64,000 nucleotides of DNA from Henricia sp. BOLD:AAB3569 (Eukaryota; Echinodermata; Asteroidea; Spinulosida; Echinasteridae), in assembly GCA_037783545.1 (NCBI GenBank), contig JBBELK010000093.1:2046001-2110000 (forward strand), given 5' to 3'. The notes beneath the pieces are model-generated. The model made no database searches. It worked only from the letters and a program-made list of their open reading frames with translations, and was not told where the DNA came from. Each line of letters starts with the position of its first letter. Position 1 is the stretch's first letter. A program made the translations under genes and the position numbers. Below, one piece after another: positions 12,239-24,220 of the stretch.

Positions 12239-13788
12239 TATACTAAGACCAACATTGAAATTCATTGCAGATAAAATGTGTTGCCAGATTTGATTGTGAA
12301 GGACCACTTCTGACAGGCAGAGAAACCTGTGAAATGCTGTGATTGGTTTGCACTTCTGTTCATCGGTTTCCAAAGAGGTTTCGAGCTCAGGTAATGTGAG
12401 ATAGTACACAATAATGAGATAAACACTGCTGTGTATGTAAAGTTGTACATGTATTGCACAATAAAATAATAATATTAATACTGTATTGTACAGATTTTAA
12501 CCACATACATGCATTAGCTCTATTTGCCCTAAACTTTTTTCCCAACTGGCCCCAATGTATCACCTTGACAAATTGTTTTTCTTGAATTGATATTTTTCTA
12601 GAAACGTAAAAGCAATTTCGACACAAAAAAAGAAAGCAAATCAACCAACATGTATTTGTCAGATAATTACAATGTACTGCCAGTATTTTGAATTATTAGC
12701 TGCCCACCAATAATTCAACATGCGGTAAGGTGTAGACGTTCCCAGGTCTGGCTTCCCGTGTTTGGTTTTTAATGGCAAGCCTACAGTGACAGTACGCCTC
12801 GGACTAGTGGCCTGTTTTGTCTCTTTTTTTTAGAAGAAAACGGATTTGGGCAAAAGCACACCTTACCATGAGTTGAATTATTGACAGTACATGTAAATTC
12901 TTCGGTTGGTAATTTCTCCCACAAAGGTACAATTTTACATGAGAAAAAATAATGTGGTGTTTGTTTTTATTGCTATCAACACCTTTAGTCAGGTTTTTCC
13001 TGTCAACTCGTGAAGTAAATTTTTGGATACATGCAACTGCAAATGTATTAATTGGGCTTTACGTACCTGTATACATGTACGTATAATGCCACATACATGT
13101 ATCTAATTGCATTACGCACTGTACAGAAAACATGACACGTACATGTATGTATTGCAAAAGTTTCATTTTCTGGATTTAATTTTAGTGTTTCTTTCTGTAC
13201 TTTTCACTGACTTTAAACAGGTACCAATTCACATTGAGATACAGCATCTATCTCAAGTTGATTCCTACAAAGTCTCTACAGCCATCTTGACTCCCTGGCC
13301 AGTCACTTTTCTCATCTGAGCCTCGGAGACATACATGTACGAACATCGGAGCACACAGCTGGAGAGGTTGAGACTCTTAGTAAAGTTAGAGTAGACAAGG
13401 TAGTGTACCGGTACCTGTAAACTGGGCCTCAATAGACCTACATAAATGTACGCCCCTGTAGTTACAGTTGAAGTCAGAAGTATAAATACATGTACACCAC
13501 TACCATCATCACCCAAAATGGTAAACAGGACTACCCGAACCATTGCAAGGTGTACAAGCTATGTTTTAAGTACTGCATGCATGTGAGGAATTCCACAAAA
13601 TCAAGAATTTTGATAGTAGACCGTTACAAAAATGGTGTAAGCACACCAGTTTTAACACTTGGTTGCATACAGTATTTATACTTCAGGCATGTCAGACTTC
13701 AACTGTACATACTAAAAACCTGTGTCGATATCCCAAATTCAAATTTTCAATTGGACCTGTTATTTTGCCAATAAATAATTTTACCCAA
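12239..13788. other. Non-coding stretch
   Basis: I see no gene. About 12900-13010 is a diverged copy of a repeat also present near 41480-41580 and, inverted, near 60340-60430 (AATTTCTC.CACAAAGGTAC, then GTCAGGTTTTTC). TACATGTA motifs are frequent. Confidence 0.4.
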
Positions 13789-13790
13789 TA

Positions 13791-14166
13791 CAGTAAACCT
13801 TGCATAAGTCGGATACGTTTATGTCGGATTTTCGCTTATCTCGGACATGGACAGGGGACCAGTCTATACACCTTGTGTACATATACTGCATGGCCACGAT
13901 CGATCAGAGGCATAAAAAGTATGATCACGCCCGGCAAATGATGCTTACAATTTTCTACCTTATAAGTACGTATGAAAATGTAGTGTAAAAATAACATGTT
14001 TTGGTGTTGGAATTCATGTTTTTTTTACTGTTGACCATTGGAGGGTTGGATATAAATGAATCCCTATGCGTTTATTAATCTTCGGCTAAGTCAGATTTTC
14101 GCTTAAGCTGTTAAGTCGGATAAAATCGCTCGGTCCCGTTGGAACTGACTTATCCGAGGTTTACTG
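13791..14166. mobile_element. Tigger/pogo-like MITE with TA target site
   Basis: The 376-bp element begins CAGTAAACCTTGCATAAGTC and ends ATCCGAGGTTTACTG. TA lies immediately on both sides (13789-13790 and 14167-14168). CAGT ends, TA duplication and TAAGTCGGAT-type inner ends are typical of Tc1/mariner elements of the pogo/Tigger group. No transposase remains. Confidence 0.75.
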
Positions 14167-14709
14167 TATTTCGAAGAGTATGCATCAGTCTAATCATAAT
14201 GTCTGTAGGGTCCTTTTATACAGAGCCAATTGTTCACAGCATAAATTAATATTCAATTACTGGAAGTACATGTACGTGTATGTCATTTCATTTAACCCCA
14301 AAGTAAATGTGTGACCTGCCACGGCATAATGATGAATGTCCCCCAAGTTTGAGGTTGATGCATTAGAAGAAAGACTAGTTCTTCAGCTTTCCAATGACAC
14401 AACATTAATTTCTGTAACTTCTTACTTCATTTTGAAAATATGACACAACAAAGATGACTCTGCGCGCTGTCGTTACTAAAAAAGACTTGATAAGAAAAAC
14501 GGCTTTGAAAAAATTTGTTACACAGCTGATGCAGACGAAAATAAGAACATCTCCTTTTCAACAGGGGTCATTCCGTGTCAAAACAGCCAATATCCAGATA
14601 TCTCGTATATGACACCAGATTTTGCTGAAACTTTTTTCAAAAATACTTGGTTTTTGCAGGAAAACCTTTTGAAATTTCAGTGTCAGGTCCTTTTTGACAA
14701 ATGTGAAAT

Positions 14710-14925
14710 GGGTCTTTCTATAAATTAGGGGTCCGATGTTGGTGTCCCCCGTTACATTTTACATCTCGTTTTTGTAAATTCAAGACGCATTCTTTAAATA
14801 CTTTCCATCTCATAAAAAATGGTTTAAAAGCCATTTTAATGATGTTTGTACGAAAAATAACATATCAGGTGTAACGGGGGACACTAAATGTCACACTTTT
14901 GGACCATAAATTTATAGAAAGACCC
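14710..14925. mobile_element. 216-bp MITE inserted in the left arm of the large foldback
   Basis: The termini GGGTCTTTCTATAAATT and AATTTATAGAAAGACCC are inverse. Inner segments GGTGTCCCCCGTTAC and GTAACGGGGGACAC also pair. The opposite arm of the host foldback (near 16880-16895) lacks it and shows the empty site. AAT at both edges looks like a 3-bp duplication. A fragment of the same family is at about 8905-9020. Confidence 0.75.
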
Positions 14926-15771
14926 AATTGCTCAATGCAGTTCGTAGCATTTTTGAAGCCCCATAACTCCTTTTCTAATAGTGATAGGACGCTAAAATTT
15001 GGTTTGCTTGTAGACTCCTGCCCAGATTGCAAGATTCTGCAGTCTGAATCAATAAGTTGTATTATTTAAGTGAGAGGTGGACCCCCAAAAATCCAAATTT
15101 CTGTGGGGGCGCTGACTAATTTTCAAATTTGAGGCCCCTAAGTCTGAGTTCATTTACATTTTCTGGTTGGAATGTGGTTTTTCTTGGTATTTGGGAGCTT
15201 TTCCGCCACCATAATGGTTTTCAGGACTATAGTGCCACTGGTGGGAAATTGTGGGGGTCTGAAAACCTTGCCAGATCAAAATTACCCCTTCTGACCCCCA
15301 AATTCAGACACCCAGATGACCATGTGGGCACCTGATGACGATGAGACTTTCACCAGGCAAACATACACATTAATTCATTCATAAAATTAAATAAAACATT
15401 TGATTATCAGCCTCCTTCAATCGGACCCTTTATACATGTAATTTAACAGAAAATTCAAAGTAGAGAAACTAGGTCAAGTAGGATTAGGTGACAATCGGCC
15501 TTTTGCATGTTTCCTGTGAATAGTGTCTGTTGTATTAATGTATTTCCTTTAACATACAGACCAGACTAAATGTTTGTTGCTATGTGGTGCACGTGGAAGG
15601 TATGAAGTACATGTTACTTTTATTACTTTTGAATAAATGTTCAATTAGCTAAATGCAAACAACTTCTCCCCCTCACCCCTTCCTCTTTCTAACACCACCA
15701 GCTCCCCTCCCCGCAACCCCTCTTCCCGGACTACCCTCCCTAAGAGGTTGTATTGATACTTTTAAAGGACA

Positions 15772-15972
15772 GGGCCCAATTTCACGGCCGCGGTGTGCTT
15801 AAAAGCATGCACGCGCTTGGAAACCGCCATTGTAGCGTCACTATCCTAAGCAAAATTTGGCTCTGAGGTTAAGGCAGGTTTTCAGTTGCTTACTGTTAAC
15901 GATGTTTATGAAATAGCCTGACGCTCGGTTAACAAAAAATGGGCTGTTAAATAGCTCTATGAAATTGGGCCC
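15772..15972. mobile_element. MITE with GGGCCCAATTTCA ends, copy 1
   Basis: It begins GGGCCCAATTTCACGG and ends CTATGAAATTGGGCCC. A closely similar copy, with a longer left part, is at 53520-53794; both contain TTGGAAACCGCCATTGT and CCTGACGCTCGGTTAAC. It sits in the loop of the 2.5-kb foldback. Confidence 0.7.
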
Positions 15973-17222
15973 AGATTACATGATTGGAAAACTTTTAAAA
16001 ACAGGAACAGCATTACATGTACATAACTAAAGAATGCACACATAGTATCCACTTGACGAGACTAATTTTCTGTTGCTATGTGGTGCACGCAGCAGATGTG
16101 AAGTACCGGTAAGTGTGAAGATGGGGTGGGGAACAGTTGTATGCATTAAGCTACTGACCGGACATTTATTCAAAAGTAACATGTACTTCATACCTGCCAC
16201 GTGCACATTTAGTCTGGTCTGTATGTGAAAGGAAATACATTAATACAACAGACACTATTCACAGGAAACATGCAAAAGGCCGATTGTCAACTAATCCTAC
16301 TTGACCTAGTTTCTCTACTTTGAATTTTCTGTTGAATTACATGTATAAAGGGTCCGAGAATGCATATTTTCAAAAATTACGTTTATAATGAACAATGATG
16401 AAGGAGGCTGATAATCAAACTTTTTATTTCATTTTATGAATGTGTATGTTTGTCTGGTGAAAGTCTCATCATCGTCACACATCGTCTCATAAAGTGCCCA
16501 CATGGTCATCTGGGAGTCTGAATTTGGAGGTCAGAAGGGGTAATTTTGATCTGACGCGGTTTTCAGACCCCTACAATTACACCAGCAGTGACACTATACC
16601 CCTGAAAACAATTTTGGTGGTAGAAAAGCTCCCAAATACCGAGAAAAACCACATTCCAACCAGAAAAAGTAGTTGCACTCAGACCTAGGGACCTCCAAAA
16701 ATTGAAAATTAGTCAACGCCCCTACAGAAATTAGGGTTTTTGGGGGTCCACCTCTCTCTAATAATACAACTTGATGATTCAGGGCAGGAGTCTACCTAGG
16801 CAAACCAAATTTTAGCTCCCTAGCACTATTAGAAAATAAGTTATGGGGCTTCAAAGATGCTACATGTACGAACTGCATTGAGCAATTCACATTTGCCAAA
16901 AAGGGCCTGACACTCGAATTTCAAAAGGTTGTCCTGCGAAAACCGTTAAAGATATCGAGCTAAAACTTGGGATTCCTTCGTTTGGTAACCTATGGTATTT
17001 TTGAAAAAAAGTTTCAGCAAAATCTAAGAGGGGTCATATACATGGATGGCTGAGTTGACACGGAATGACCCACAGGTTTATTTAACATTTTGACAAAACC
17101 AACTACATGTGTACTCTAGGATGAATCTAGAATACCAACATGTATGCAATCCAAATGCAAAAAACCCAAAATCAATTATGGACAAATTTTTTCACGTGCG
17201 GGACATTCATCATTATGCCGTC

Positions 17223-17875
17223 AAATGTTTAAAAACCCATGTGTGCGGTGTGCCAGGTAGGGTAAGTTTCCTGTCGAATACAGTAATCTGTGCAATATGC
17301 ATCCGACTTCAGTCTTCACTTTCCACAATAAGCGAAGTGTGTCCTATACAAATGCGTATCCTCAACATGGCTAGCATGCTACGCACGTGAGCTTGTTTAT
17401 CCTAATTTAATCCCACAATTCATTGCTCACTCGAGACTCTTATTGCTACTTCCATTGGCGGTCAACGGTTAAAGAGCACAATGATTTATTGTGAGGTTTG
17501 TGCCACATATTTACATGTATGAACTCAATCGTATAAATTTATTTCATAAAGTCATTACAAATAACCCTCTGAAAACTATTGTAAATTCTTGAAATCGGGT
17601 GTTGCAGTGTTACAATAGAGCAGCCTACCTTCGAAAGTAAAGTTAACAACGACAGTTCCACTAACAACGACGAGTTCCCACACGGTGCTTTAACAACGAC
17701 GCGCAGGCATGCACACGGCCCATATACCAATGGTGCGCGCTCGTAAGTAGCGCGCTACTCATAATATTTCTCGTTGTTAAATCGTCGTTGTTAACTCATA
17801 AGTAAGTGCGTCCACATGGTCACTACTTACGAGCTTAACTTTAAGTTAACAACCATCGTCTGAACGCACCTTAGG
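17223..17875. other. Non-coding stretch
   Basis: I see no gene. About 17635-17860 is rich in GTTAACAACGAC-type phrases in both orientations (a weak inverted repeat). A segment near 17554-17590 (ACAAATAACCCTCTGAAAAC) recurs near 53398. Confidence 0.4.
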
Positions 17876-18448
17876 TACAACAGTCACAAAAGCGCATGCA
17901 ATTGTAAACGTTGAAAAAGAACTGAAGTGTTGAACACCAAACTGACAAAAATCTTGCAGACATTTTACAAAACAGAAGGTAAAAAAACTTTAGGTCCCAT
18001 GTCTTTATTTGTTTTAAAGACTGATAATACAAGATTATTGTTATAACAAAAGGTAATTTACAAAGTCCACAAGACCTTGTAATATCTGTGTTCGACTGTA
18101 TAAGCTTCATTTTATATAACAATATATTTCGGGTTATATGAGAATTACATGTATACAGATATGGGTATTTCCACAGTAATGGGGTACATTTCTGTGACAT
18201 ACACGATCTTACATGTAGGTCCCAGTTCAGTTCAAATTAAATGTCTTAATTTTATCTTTGAATTATCCAGCGGGATAAACTTAAGACATCTGAAAGGAAT
18301 TATTGACTTATTATTGACTTATTATTGACTTCATATTGACACATTATTCTTCATATTGACTTACATGGAAATACAGAACCCGCCTTTAGCTCGTTAGTAT
18401 GTTCATAACTCGTGCGGTATATATTCTCATATCACCCTCGAAGCCATC
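17876..18448. repeat. Composite dispersed repeat
   Basis: About 17878-17960 is the inverse of about 61615-61705 (TTTACAACAGCATGTGC region). About 18165-18310 is a partial copy of the MITE at 51602-52037 (CACAGTAATGGGGTACATTT). About 18395-18448 matches the palindrome near 61421-61560 (TATTCTCATATCACCC). A short ATTATTGACTT tandem run is at 18300-18350. Confidence 0.55.
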
Positions 18449-18456
18449 CAGTATAT

Positions 18457-18870
18457 GGGTAATTCCCAAAATTAGGGGTCCAAAAGTGTGATGACATGCT
18501 TTTTAAGATTTTCAAGTGTTTTTAATTTTTATTTGAACAAATGCCACTCAAAATTTAATGTTTGTGTGTAGATATGGCACCAAGGTTAATGCAAACTCAT
18601 TCTACAGCAAATTTTCATCGCCACGCGTAGGTAACCCGGGACATTAAACTTTGGAACAAATTATGGAACAAATATATACCATGGAAAAAAGTATAAGCCT
18701 TTATGGTCTTTTGTTTTGAATATTGTTAAGGGATAAGAAAAAAATATTGAAGAAAATGATGCTGCCCCCTAAAATTTGTGGTCCTAATTAAGTGGTGATT
18801 CTTGAATCAGAGAGTGTCGTACGTAACTAGGACACCAAACATTTTGTACCCCTAATTTTGGGAATTACCC
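18457..18870. mobile_element. 414-bp MITE with GGGTAATTCCCAAAATTAGG ends
   Basis: The left end GGGTAATTCCCAAAATTAGG and the right end CCTAATTTTGGGAATTACCC are exact inverses. The interior is AT-rich and non-coding. It lies directly beside the composite repeat. No clear target duplication was found. Confidence 0.75.
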
Positions 18871-19420
18871 TCATAATTACAAAACACTGGCATCTTCCAC
18901 AAGTCCCATCATTCAGGGGAAAATATGTAGGTGATCCTTAGCAAACTTTGTGTTATATGTACTAGTATGGCATACAATGTATGAATTTACAAGACAGTAT
19001 ATGCAGGATGCATACAATTTTTAACATTAAACAATCAAAAGTTATTGCTCAGTACAAAGCCACTGGTTTAAGTGCAGCCATTTTATGTGAAGTACTTTTT
19101 CCTATGTAAACGTTGGCACACCGGATGTGACCGCAATAAGAGATTTTAGAGACGTGATAGCAGCAAACTCGCCGTTTCTTTAACAACATTTACATCACGT
19201 GTAAGCTAATGTGCATACATGTATGCCACTGATCTGTATATACTGCTGGATTTTTGTACGAGAAATGAAGCAACGCGAATGTCATCTTGCTCAAGGCCTA
19301 AATAGTCATCGATCCCTTGTACCCCACTTAATGTGTGTATTCTAATAAGATTACATATTAGTATAATCAGTGTATAGGTAAGATGGTAAACGTTTGCATT
19401 ACTCAGGGATCCCTTTAGAT
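18871..19420. other. Non-coding stretch
   Basis: I see no gene or clear repeat here. Confidence 0.35.
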
Positions 19421-19505
19421 TGTAGTCGAGTCCGTCACAAGTCCATTAACTAGAAGCAAAGGACAAACAAGCACAAACGAATGCCTTTAACCCAGGGACT
19501 TGTGG
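19421..19505. mobile_element. Fragment of hAT-like MITE
   Basis: GATTGTAGTCGAGTCCGTCA and CAGGGACTTGTGGTGGAC match parts of the complete hAT-like MITE at 30370-30585. The satellite array begins just to its right. Confidence 0.55.
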
Positions 19506-19530
19506 TGGACTTTTGAAGGCTTTTGAAAAA

Positions 19531-21200
19531 CATGAGCCAATATAACCAAATTATCACGTGAAAAATGCCGCCATGTGACGTATTAAAGGAACGAAAGTTA
19601 AACGTGATTACTGAACTAGAAAAAAAAACACGTTCAACGAACGTGGATATCTCGTGACAAGAACCGCTAAATATCGTCTTGGATAAACGGACTAAAAACG
19701 TAAGCATTTCACGAAAAAAACACGGACAATAAACGGGATTGCCACGTGAATGCAACCACCAACAAACGTTTTGGGAAACCGACCAAAAACGTGCTTACTG
19801 GACGAGAAAAACATGAGCCAATATAACCAAATTATCACGTGAAAAGTACCGTCACGTGACGTATTAAAGGAAGGAAAGTTTTACGTGATTACTGAACGAG
19901 AAAAAACACGTTCAACGAACGCGGATATCTCGTGACAAGAACCGCTAAATATCGTCTAGCATTAACGGACTAAAAACGTAAGCACTTCACGAGAAAAACA
20001 CGGACAATAAACGGGATTGCCACGTGAATGCAACCACCAACAAACGTTTTGGGAAACCGACCAAAAACGTGCTTACTGGACGAGAAAAACATGAGCCAAT
20101 ATAACCAAATTATCACGTTAAAAGTACCATCATGTGACGTATTAAAGGAAGGAAAGTTTTACGTGATTACTGAACGAGAAAAAACACGTTCAACGAACGT
20201 GGATATCTCGTGACAAGAACCGCTAAATATCGTCTTGCATAAACGGACTAAAAACGTAAGCATTTCACGAGAAAAACACGGACAATAAACGGGATTGCCA
20301 CGTGAATGCAACCACCAACAAACGTTTTGGGAAACCGACCAAAAACGTGCTTACTGGACGAGAAAAACATGAGCCAATATAACCAAATTATCACGTGAAA
20401 AGTACCGTCACGTGACGTATTAAAGGAAGGAAAGTTTTACGTGATTACTGAACGAGAAAAAAACACGTTCAACGAACGTGGATATCTCGTGACAAGAACC
20501 GCTAAATATCGTCTAGCATTAACGGACTAAAAACGTAAGCACTTCACGAGAAAAACACGGACAATAAACGGGATTGCCACGTGAATGCAACCGCCAAATA
20601 ACGTTTTGGGAAACCGACCAAAAACGTGCTTACTGGACGAGAAAAACATGAGCCAATATAACCAAATTATCACGTGAAAAGTACCGTCGTGTGACGTATT
20701 AAAGGAAGGAAAGTTTAACGTGATTACCGAACGAGAAAAACAACGTTCAACGAACGTGATTATCGAGTGAATGTAACTGCCTAAGTACGTGATTCAAGAA
20801 CAAAACAAAAACGTGATTTCTTCGCGAGAAAAAGCACGAGCCATTAACGTAACTATCACATTTGCAAGAACCGCCTATTTCCGTTATTGAAGAACGCAAC
20901 AAAAACGTCAATGCCTCACTAGGAAAACACACAGGTCATTGACGTGAAAATCACGTAAACAAATCTGCCAAATAACGTTGCCGGAAACCATTGAAAGCGG
21001 TGATTAATGGACGAGAAAAACATGCGCCCAAATTATGTGATGATCACTTGAGCGACACCGCCATAATAACGTTTTGGAGAAACGGAAGAAGACTACAAAT
21101 GCTGGACGAGTACAACACGAGAAATCCAAACGTGCATTGCTCAACAACTGAGAACGGGTAAGTAACGTCATTTTGTGAAGTTCCATTTTAAAGCGATTTT
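19531..21200. repeat. 93-bp satellite with 279-bp (three-monomer) higher-order repeat
   Basis: The phrase CATGAGCCAATATAACC starts at 19531, 19812, 20090, 20368 and 20647, so the period is 278-281 bp. Each period holds three related units of 91-94 bp, each opening ACGAGAAAAA and containing ACGT-core words such as CACGTGA. Periods are nearly identical to each other, while the three units within a period differ. From about 20735 to 21200 the units are single, diverged monomers, so the ordered core passes into disordered flank. The open frames seen are not genes. Confidence 0.88.
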
Positions 21201-22630
21201 CACGTAACAAATTCACGTGAACCTTTTAGTTGAAATGATTAACAACATTCACGGGATTATGTCCTAGGTGCCCCACGTAACTTTGATAGGCGAATTTCAC
21301 GTGCTAATTTCGCGTGGTTTATTAACGGAAATATAACGTTGTCCTCTTGGTTATAATGCAGTTATCTCCCCGTGTAACATAAACTATGCTAACTGGTGAA
21401 AACGTATTAACGCTATTCACGCTCATTTTACCTCACTTTAGGAACGTGATTTACAAGCAATTGCCAAACGTGACTATCACCAAAATGGGTGGGTGAATTT
21501 CACGTGAGAATAACGTTTCTGAGTGGCTGGAATGTGCCGAGACTTTCACGTTATTGTTCCGTTTCTACAGTACGAGGTTTATTTAACGAAAATATAACGT
21601 TGTCCTCTTGGTTATTATGCAGTAATCTTAACGTGTGACAGAAACTTTGCTAACTGGTGAAAACGTATTAACGCTATTCACGCTCATTTTACCTCATTTT
21701 AGGAACGTGATTTACAAGCAATTGCCAAACGTGACTATCACCAAAATGGGTGGGTGAATTTCACGTGAGAATAACGTTTCTGAGTGGCTGGAATGTTCCG
21801 AGACTTTCACGTTATTGTTCCATTTCTACAGTACGAGGTTTATTTAACGAAAAAATAACGTTGTCCTCTTGGTTATTATGCAGTTATCTTAACGTGTGAC
21901 AGAAACTTTGCTAACTGGTGAAAACGTATTAACGCTATTCACGCTCATTTTACCTCACTTTAGGAACGTGATTAACAAGCAATTGCCAAACGTGACTATC
22001 ACCAAAATGGGTGGGTGGATTTCACGTGTGAATAACGTTTCTGAGTGGCTGGAAAATGCCGAAACTTTCACGTTATTGTTCCGTTTTTACAGTACGAGGT
22101 TTAGTAACGGAAATATAACGTTGTCCTTTTGGTTATTATGCAGTTATCTCCCCGTGTGACAGAAACTTTGATAACTGGTGAAAACGTATTAACGCTATTC
22201 ACGCTCATTTTACCTCACTTTAGGAACGTGAATACAACGTAAAGTTATGGTTATTCCTTCAGTAATATTCCTGTTTTTAAATCACGTGAAGTTTTGGAGA
22301 AAACGTATTACCAACGTTTAAGTGATTTTCACGCAATTGCCAAACGTGATTATGACAAAAATGGGTGGGTGAATTTCACGTATGAATAACGTTACAATAG
22401 TGGCTCTAAAATGCCGAGACTTTCACGTTGTTATTGCATTTCAACAGTACGAGGTATAATAACGGAAATATGACGTTCTCCTGTTGGTTATTTTGCAGTT
22501 ATCTCCCCGTGTAACATAAACTTTGCTAACTGGTGAAAACGTATTAACGCTATTCACGCTCATTTTACCTCACTTATGAACGTGACTCGCACCAAATTAA
22601 TTTGGTTTTTTCACGCGAATCTAACGTGAT
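21201..22630. repeat. Second satellite array, 261-bp period
   Basis: GTCCTCTTGGTTAT-type phrases occur at 21341, 21602, 21863 and 22123 (261, 261 and 260 bp apart) and again near 22478 (355 bp), where an extra unit of about 95 bp is present. Words such as AACGTATTAACGCTATTCAC and TTTCACGTGAGAATAACG recur in each unit. Like the neighbouring array it is dominated by ACGT cores, but the sequences do not align plainly. Confidence 0.85.
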
Positions 22631-22984
22631 TTTCACGTTCCCTTGTTTACTGGGTTTCCATTGAATCACTGAATGTGACATCGAACTGATCTAAGCAAGG
22701 GTATGAATAATTCTTGACATGACATTATTTTGTATATGTATGCCAATAAAATACCCCCGAAACAATGTAAGCCTATTTCTTGAAGTGTCTCTTATGTTTT
22801 TGTTTTTTTCATGGGCAACCATGACGGAGTGTAGTGGAGAACACAATGAAACGGATTAAGCCGAGCATGAGCTGCATTGTATAACACGTATATAGGCCGC
22901 GCCACTTACCAATTTGACGCACAAGCGTAGGCCTACTATACTGGACGTGCCAAACTAGATCCGCCATAGGGAGCACTCACCGCT
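22631..22984. other. Non-coding stretch between satellite and retroelement
   Basis: I see no gene. This may include the left end of the adjoining DIRS-like element, but I could not identify its terminal repeat. Confidence 0.35.
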
Positions 22985-23004
22985 AGCCATATTCTCTCTC
23001 CACC

Positions 23005-23900
23005 ATGTCACTGGATGAGAATTCTGGACAAGCCAACCCTCAAGTCGTCCGGTCGTCCCTAATACCAAAGAGATTGTTGGTCAAGCCATCAATGAGGCAC
23101 TATGGGGAATTTCAGCATTATTTTGCTACTTCTCTTAATATCCCCTTAGACAAGAGAACGAGCGTATGCTCGCTTCGACTTCATAGGAAATATACAGCAG
23201 CTCAAGCGTGCATCATACGTGTCGTTCCGCTTCAAAGGTAACAAGACCCAATTTAACGTCATTTCGTCGATTTTGGAGAAACTTGAGAAGATCGATACTT
23301 ACCTAGACGAAGCGAACGAAGAAGCAGCCAAACCGCTTGTAAAGGAGACCATATAGCTGACTTGAAGAAACGAAACAAACTCATCCGTTGGCTGATAAAT
23401 CCGACGCTGCTTGGAAAGCTGTCGAACGTCAGTGACAAGATTGCCGTCGATTCCGAAGTTGAAAAATGCATCCGCAAAGCCCAAGCTCGATCGTGTCTCC
23501 TCCAAAAAGAAACAGGAGAAGATAGCTGCGAAAAGGTCACGTGCATGCTACCGTATCCAGGCAAGATGCTCCTCCCAACCCCGATTCCGAGGCTGGTCTT
23601 TTTTGTGACTGTCTCTCACTACAGCGAATAAATGCACAACAACTGGGCATCAGTGCTGGCAGCACGCAGGTCAGTCATGGGGAAGGACTGCCAAACCTAC
23701 CGATCTCTGCTCCGCGTGTGGTATATAGAGCAGGCACTGGCGCAAGAACTGCACCGCAGCCAAAGCCCTCTCTGCATGCCTCTGCAAAATAGTGATGAGT
23801 CGCCCTTAGATCTACCATTAGCTAACATTGACATCATGCAAGCGCACGATGGGCTCGCCAATAAAACTGTGTATGAACCTACCTCAACTATATACTTTGA
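23005..23900 (+). pseudogene. DIRS gag-like remnant
   Basis: A start near 23005 opens a frame with a Lys/Arg-containing leader. Around 23229-23345 the frame reads FKGNKTQFNVISSILEKLEK, a DIRS gag-type phrase. It breaks at a stop near 23355 and continues one frame over as ADLKKRNKLIRW and then in another frame as ADKSDAAWKAVE. A degenerate zinc knuckle (CSACG, then HWRKNC) with an internal stop lies near 23705-23760. At least three frame changes separate recognisable pieces. Confidence 0.7.
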
Positions 23901-24220
23901 GTAGGAACAAGGTGTAGCACAACCACTAGTTGTAGACTAGTTGTATAGACTAGACTTGCTATCTCATTATGGAGATATATCAAAGCAGACTCTTTTGTTT
24001 TTAATATCATTGAGCATGGTTATAAGCTTCCCTTGATCAATGTACTCCCTTCGTTGTTGATGCACAAAAACTCCTCGGCCCTTGAAAACACCCCCTTTGT
24101 TAACGAGGCTATTTCTGAGTTATTGGGCAAGGGTAATACATTTCAGTGCAGTGAATCACCCGACGTTGTTAATCGCCTTTGTCAGTGTCCATTAGGCCAA
24201 ACAGTTCCGACATGAGAAAC

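Larger units (their letters stand above)
14565..17071. mobile_element. 2.5-kb foldback element with GGGTCATTCCGTGTCAA ends
   Basis: The left terminus GGGTCATTCCGTGTCAA has its inverse at 17055-17071. Arms of about 0.9-1.1 kb match over long stretches, for example GGAATGTGGTTTTTC with its inverse near 16645, and CATGTTTCCTGTGAATAGTG with its inverse near 16255. The loop spans about 15650-16165. The left arm is longer because it carries an insertion. Flanking ACA on both sides may be a short target duplication. Superfamily not assigned. Confidence 0.75.
14314..17222. mobile_element. Nested inverted-repeat complex
   Basis: Outer arms: CGGCATAATGATGAATGTCC near 14323 pairs with GGACATTCATCATTATGCCG near 17203. 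Inside lies a large foldback (14565-17071). Its left arm is interrupted by another MITE (14710-14925), and its loop holds a fourth element (15772-15972). Four insertion layers are therefore readable. No coding exon is seen; an open frame at 15129-15335 is arm sequence. Confidence 0.65.

Noticed and set aside
19450..21216. Several open frames of 60-100 codons in the satellite
   Set aside because: They repeat with the satellite period and encode no known protein.
19531..22630. CRISPR-like or bacterial repeat array
   Set aside because: Units are 93 or 261 bp with no short repeat/unique spacer pattern, in clearly eukaryotic DNA.
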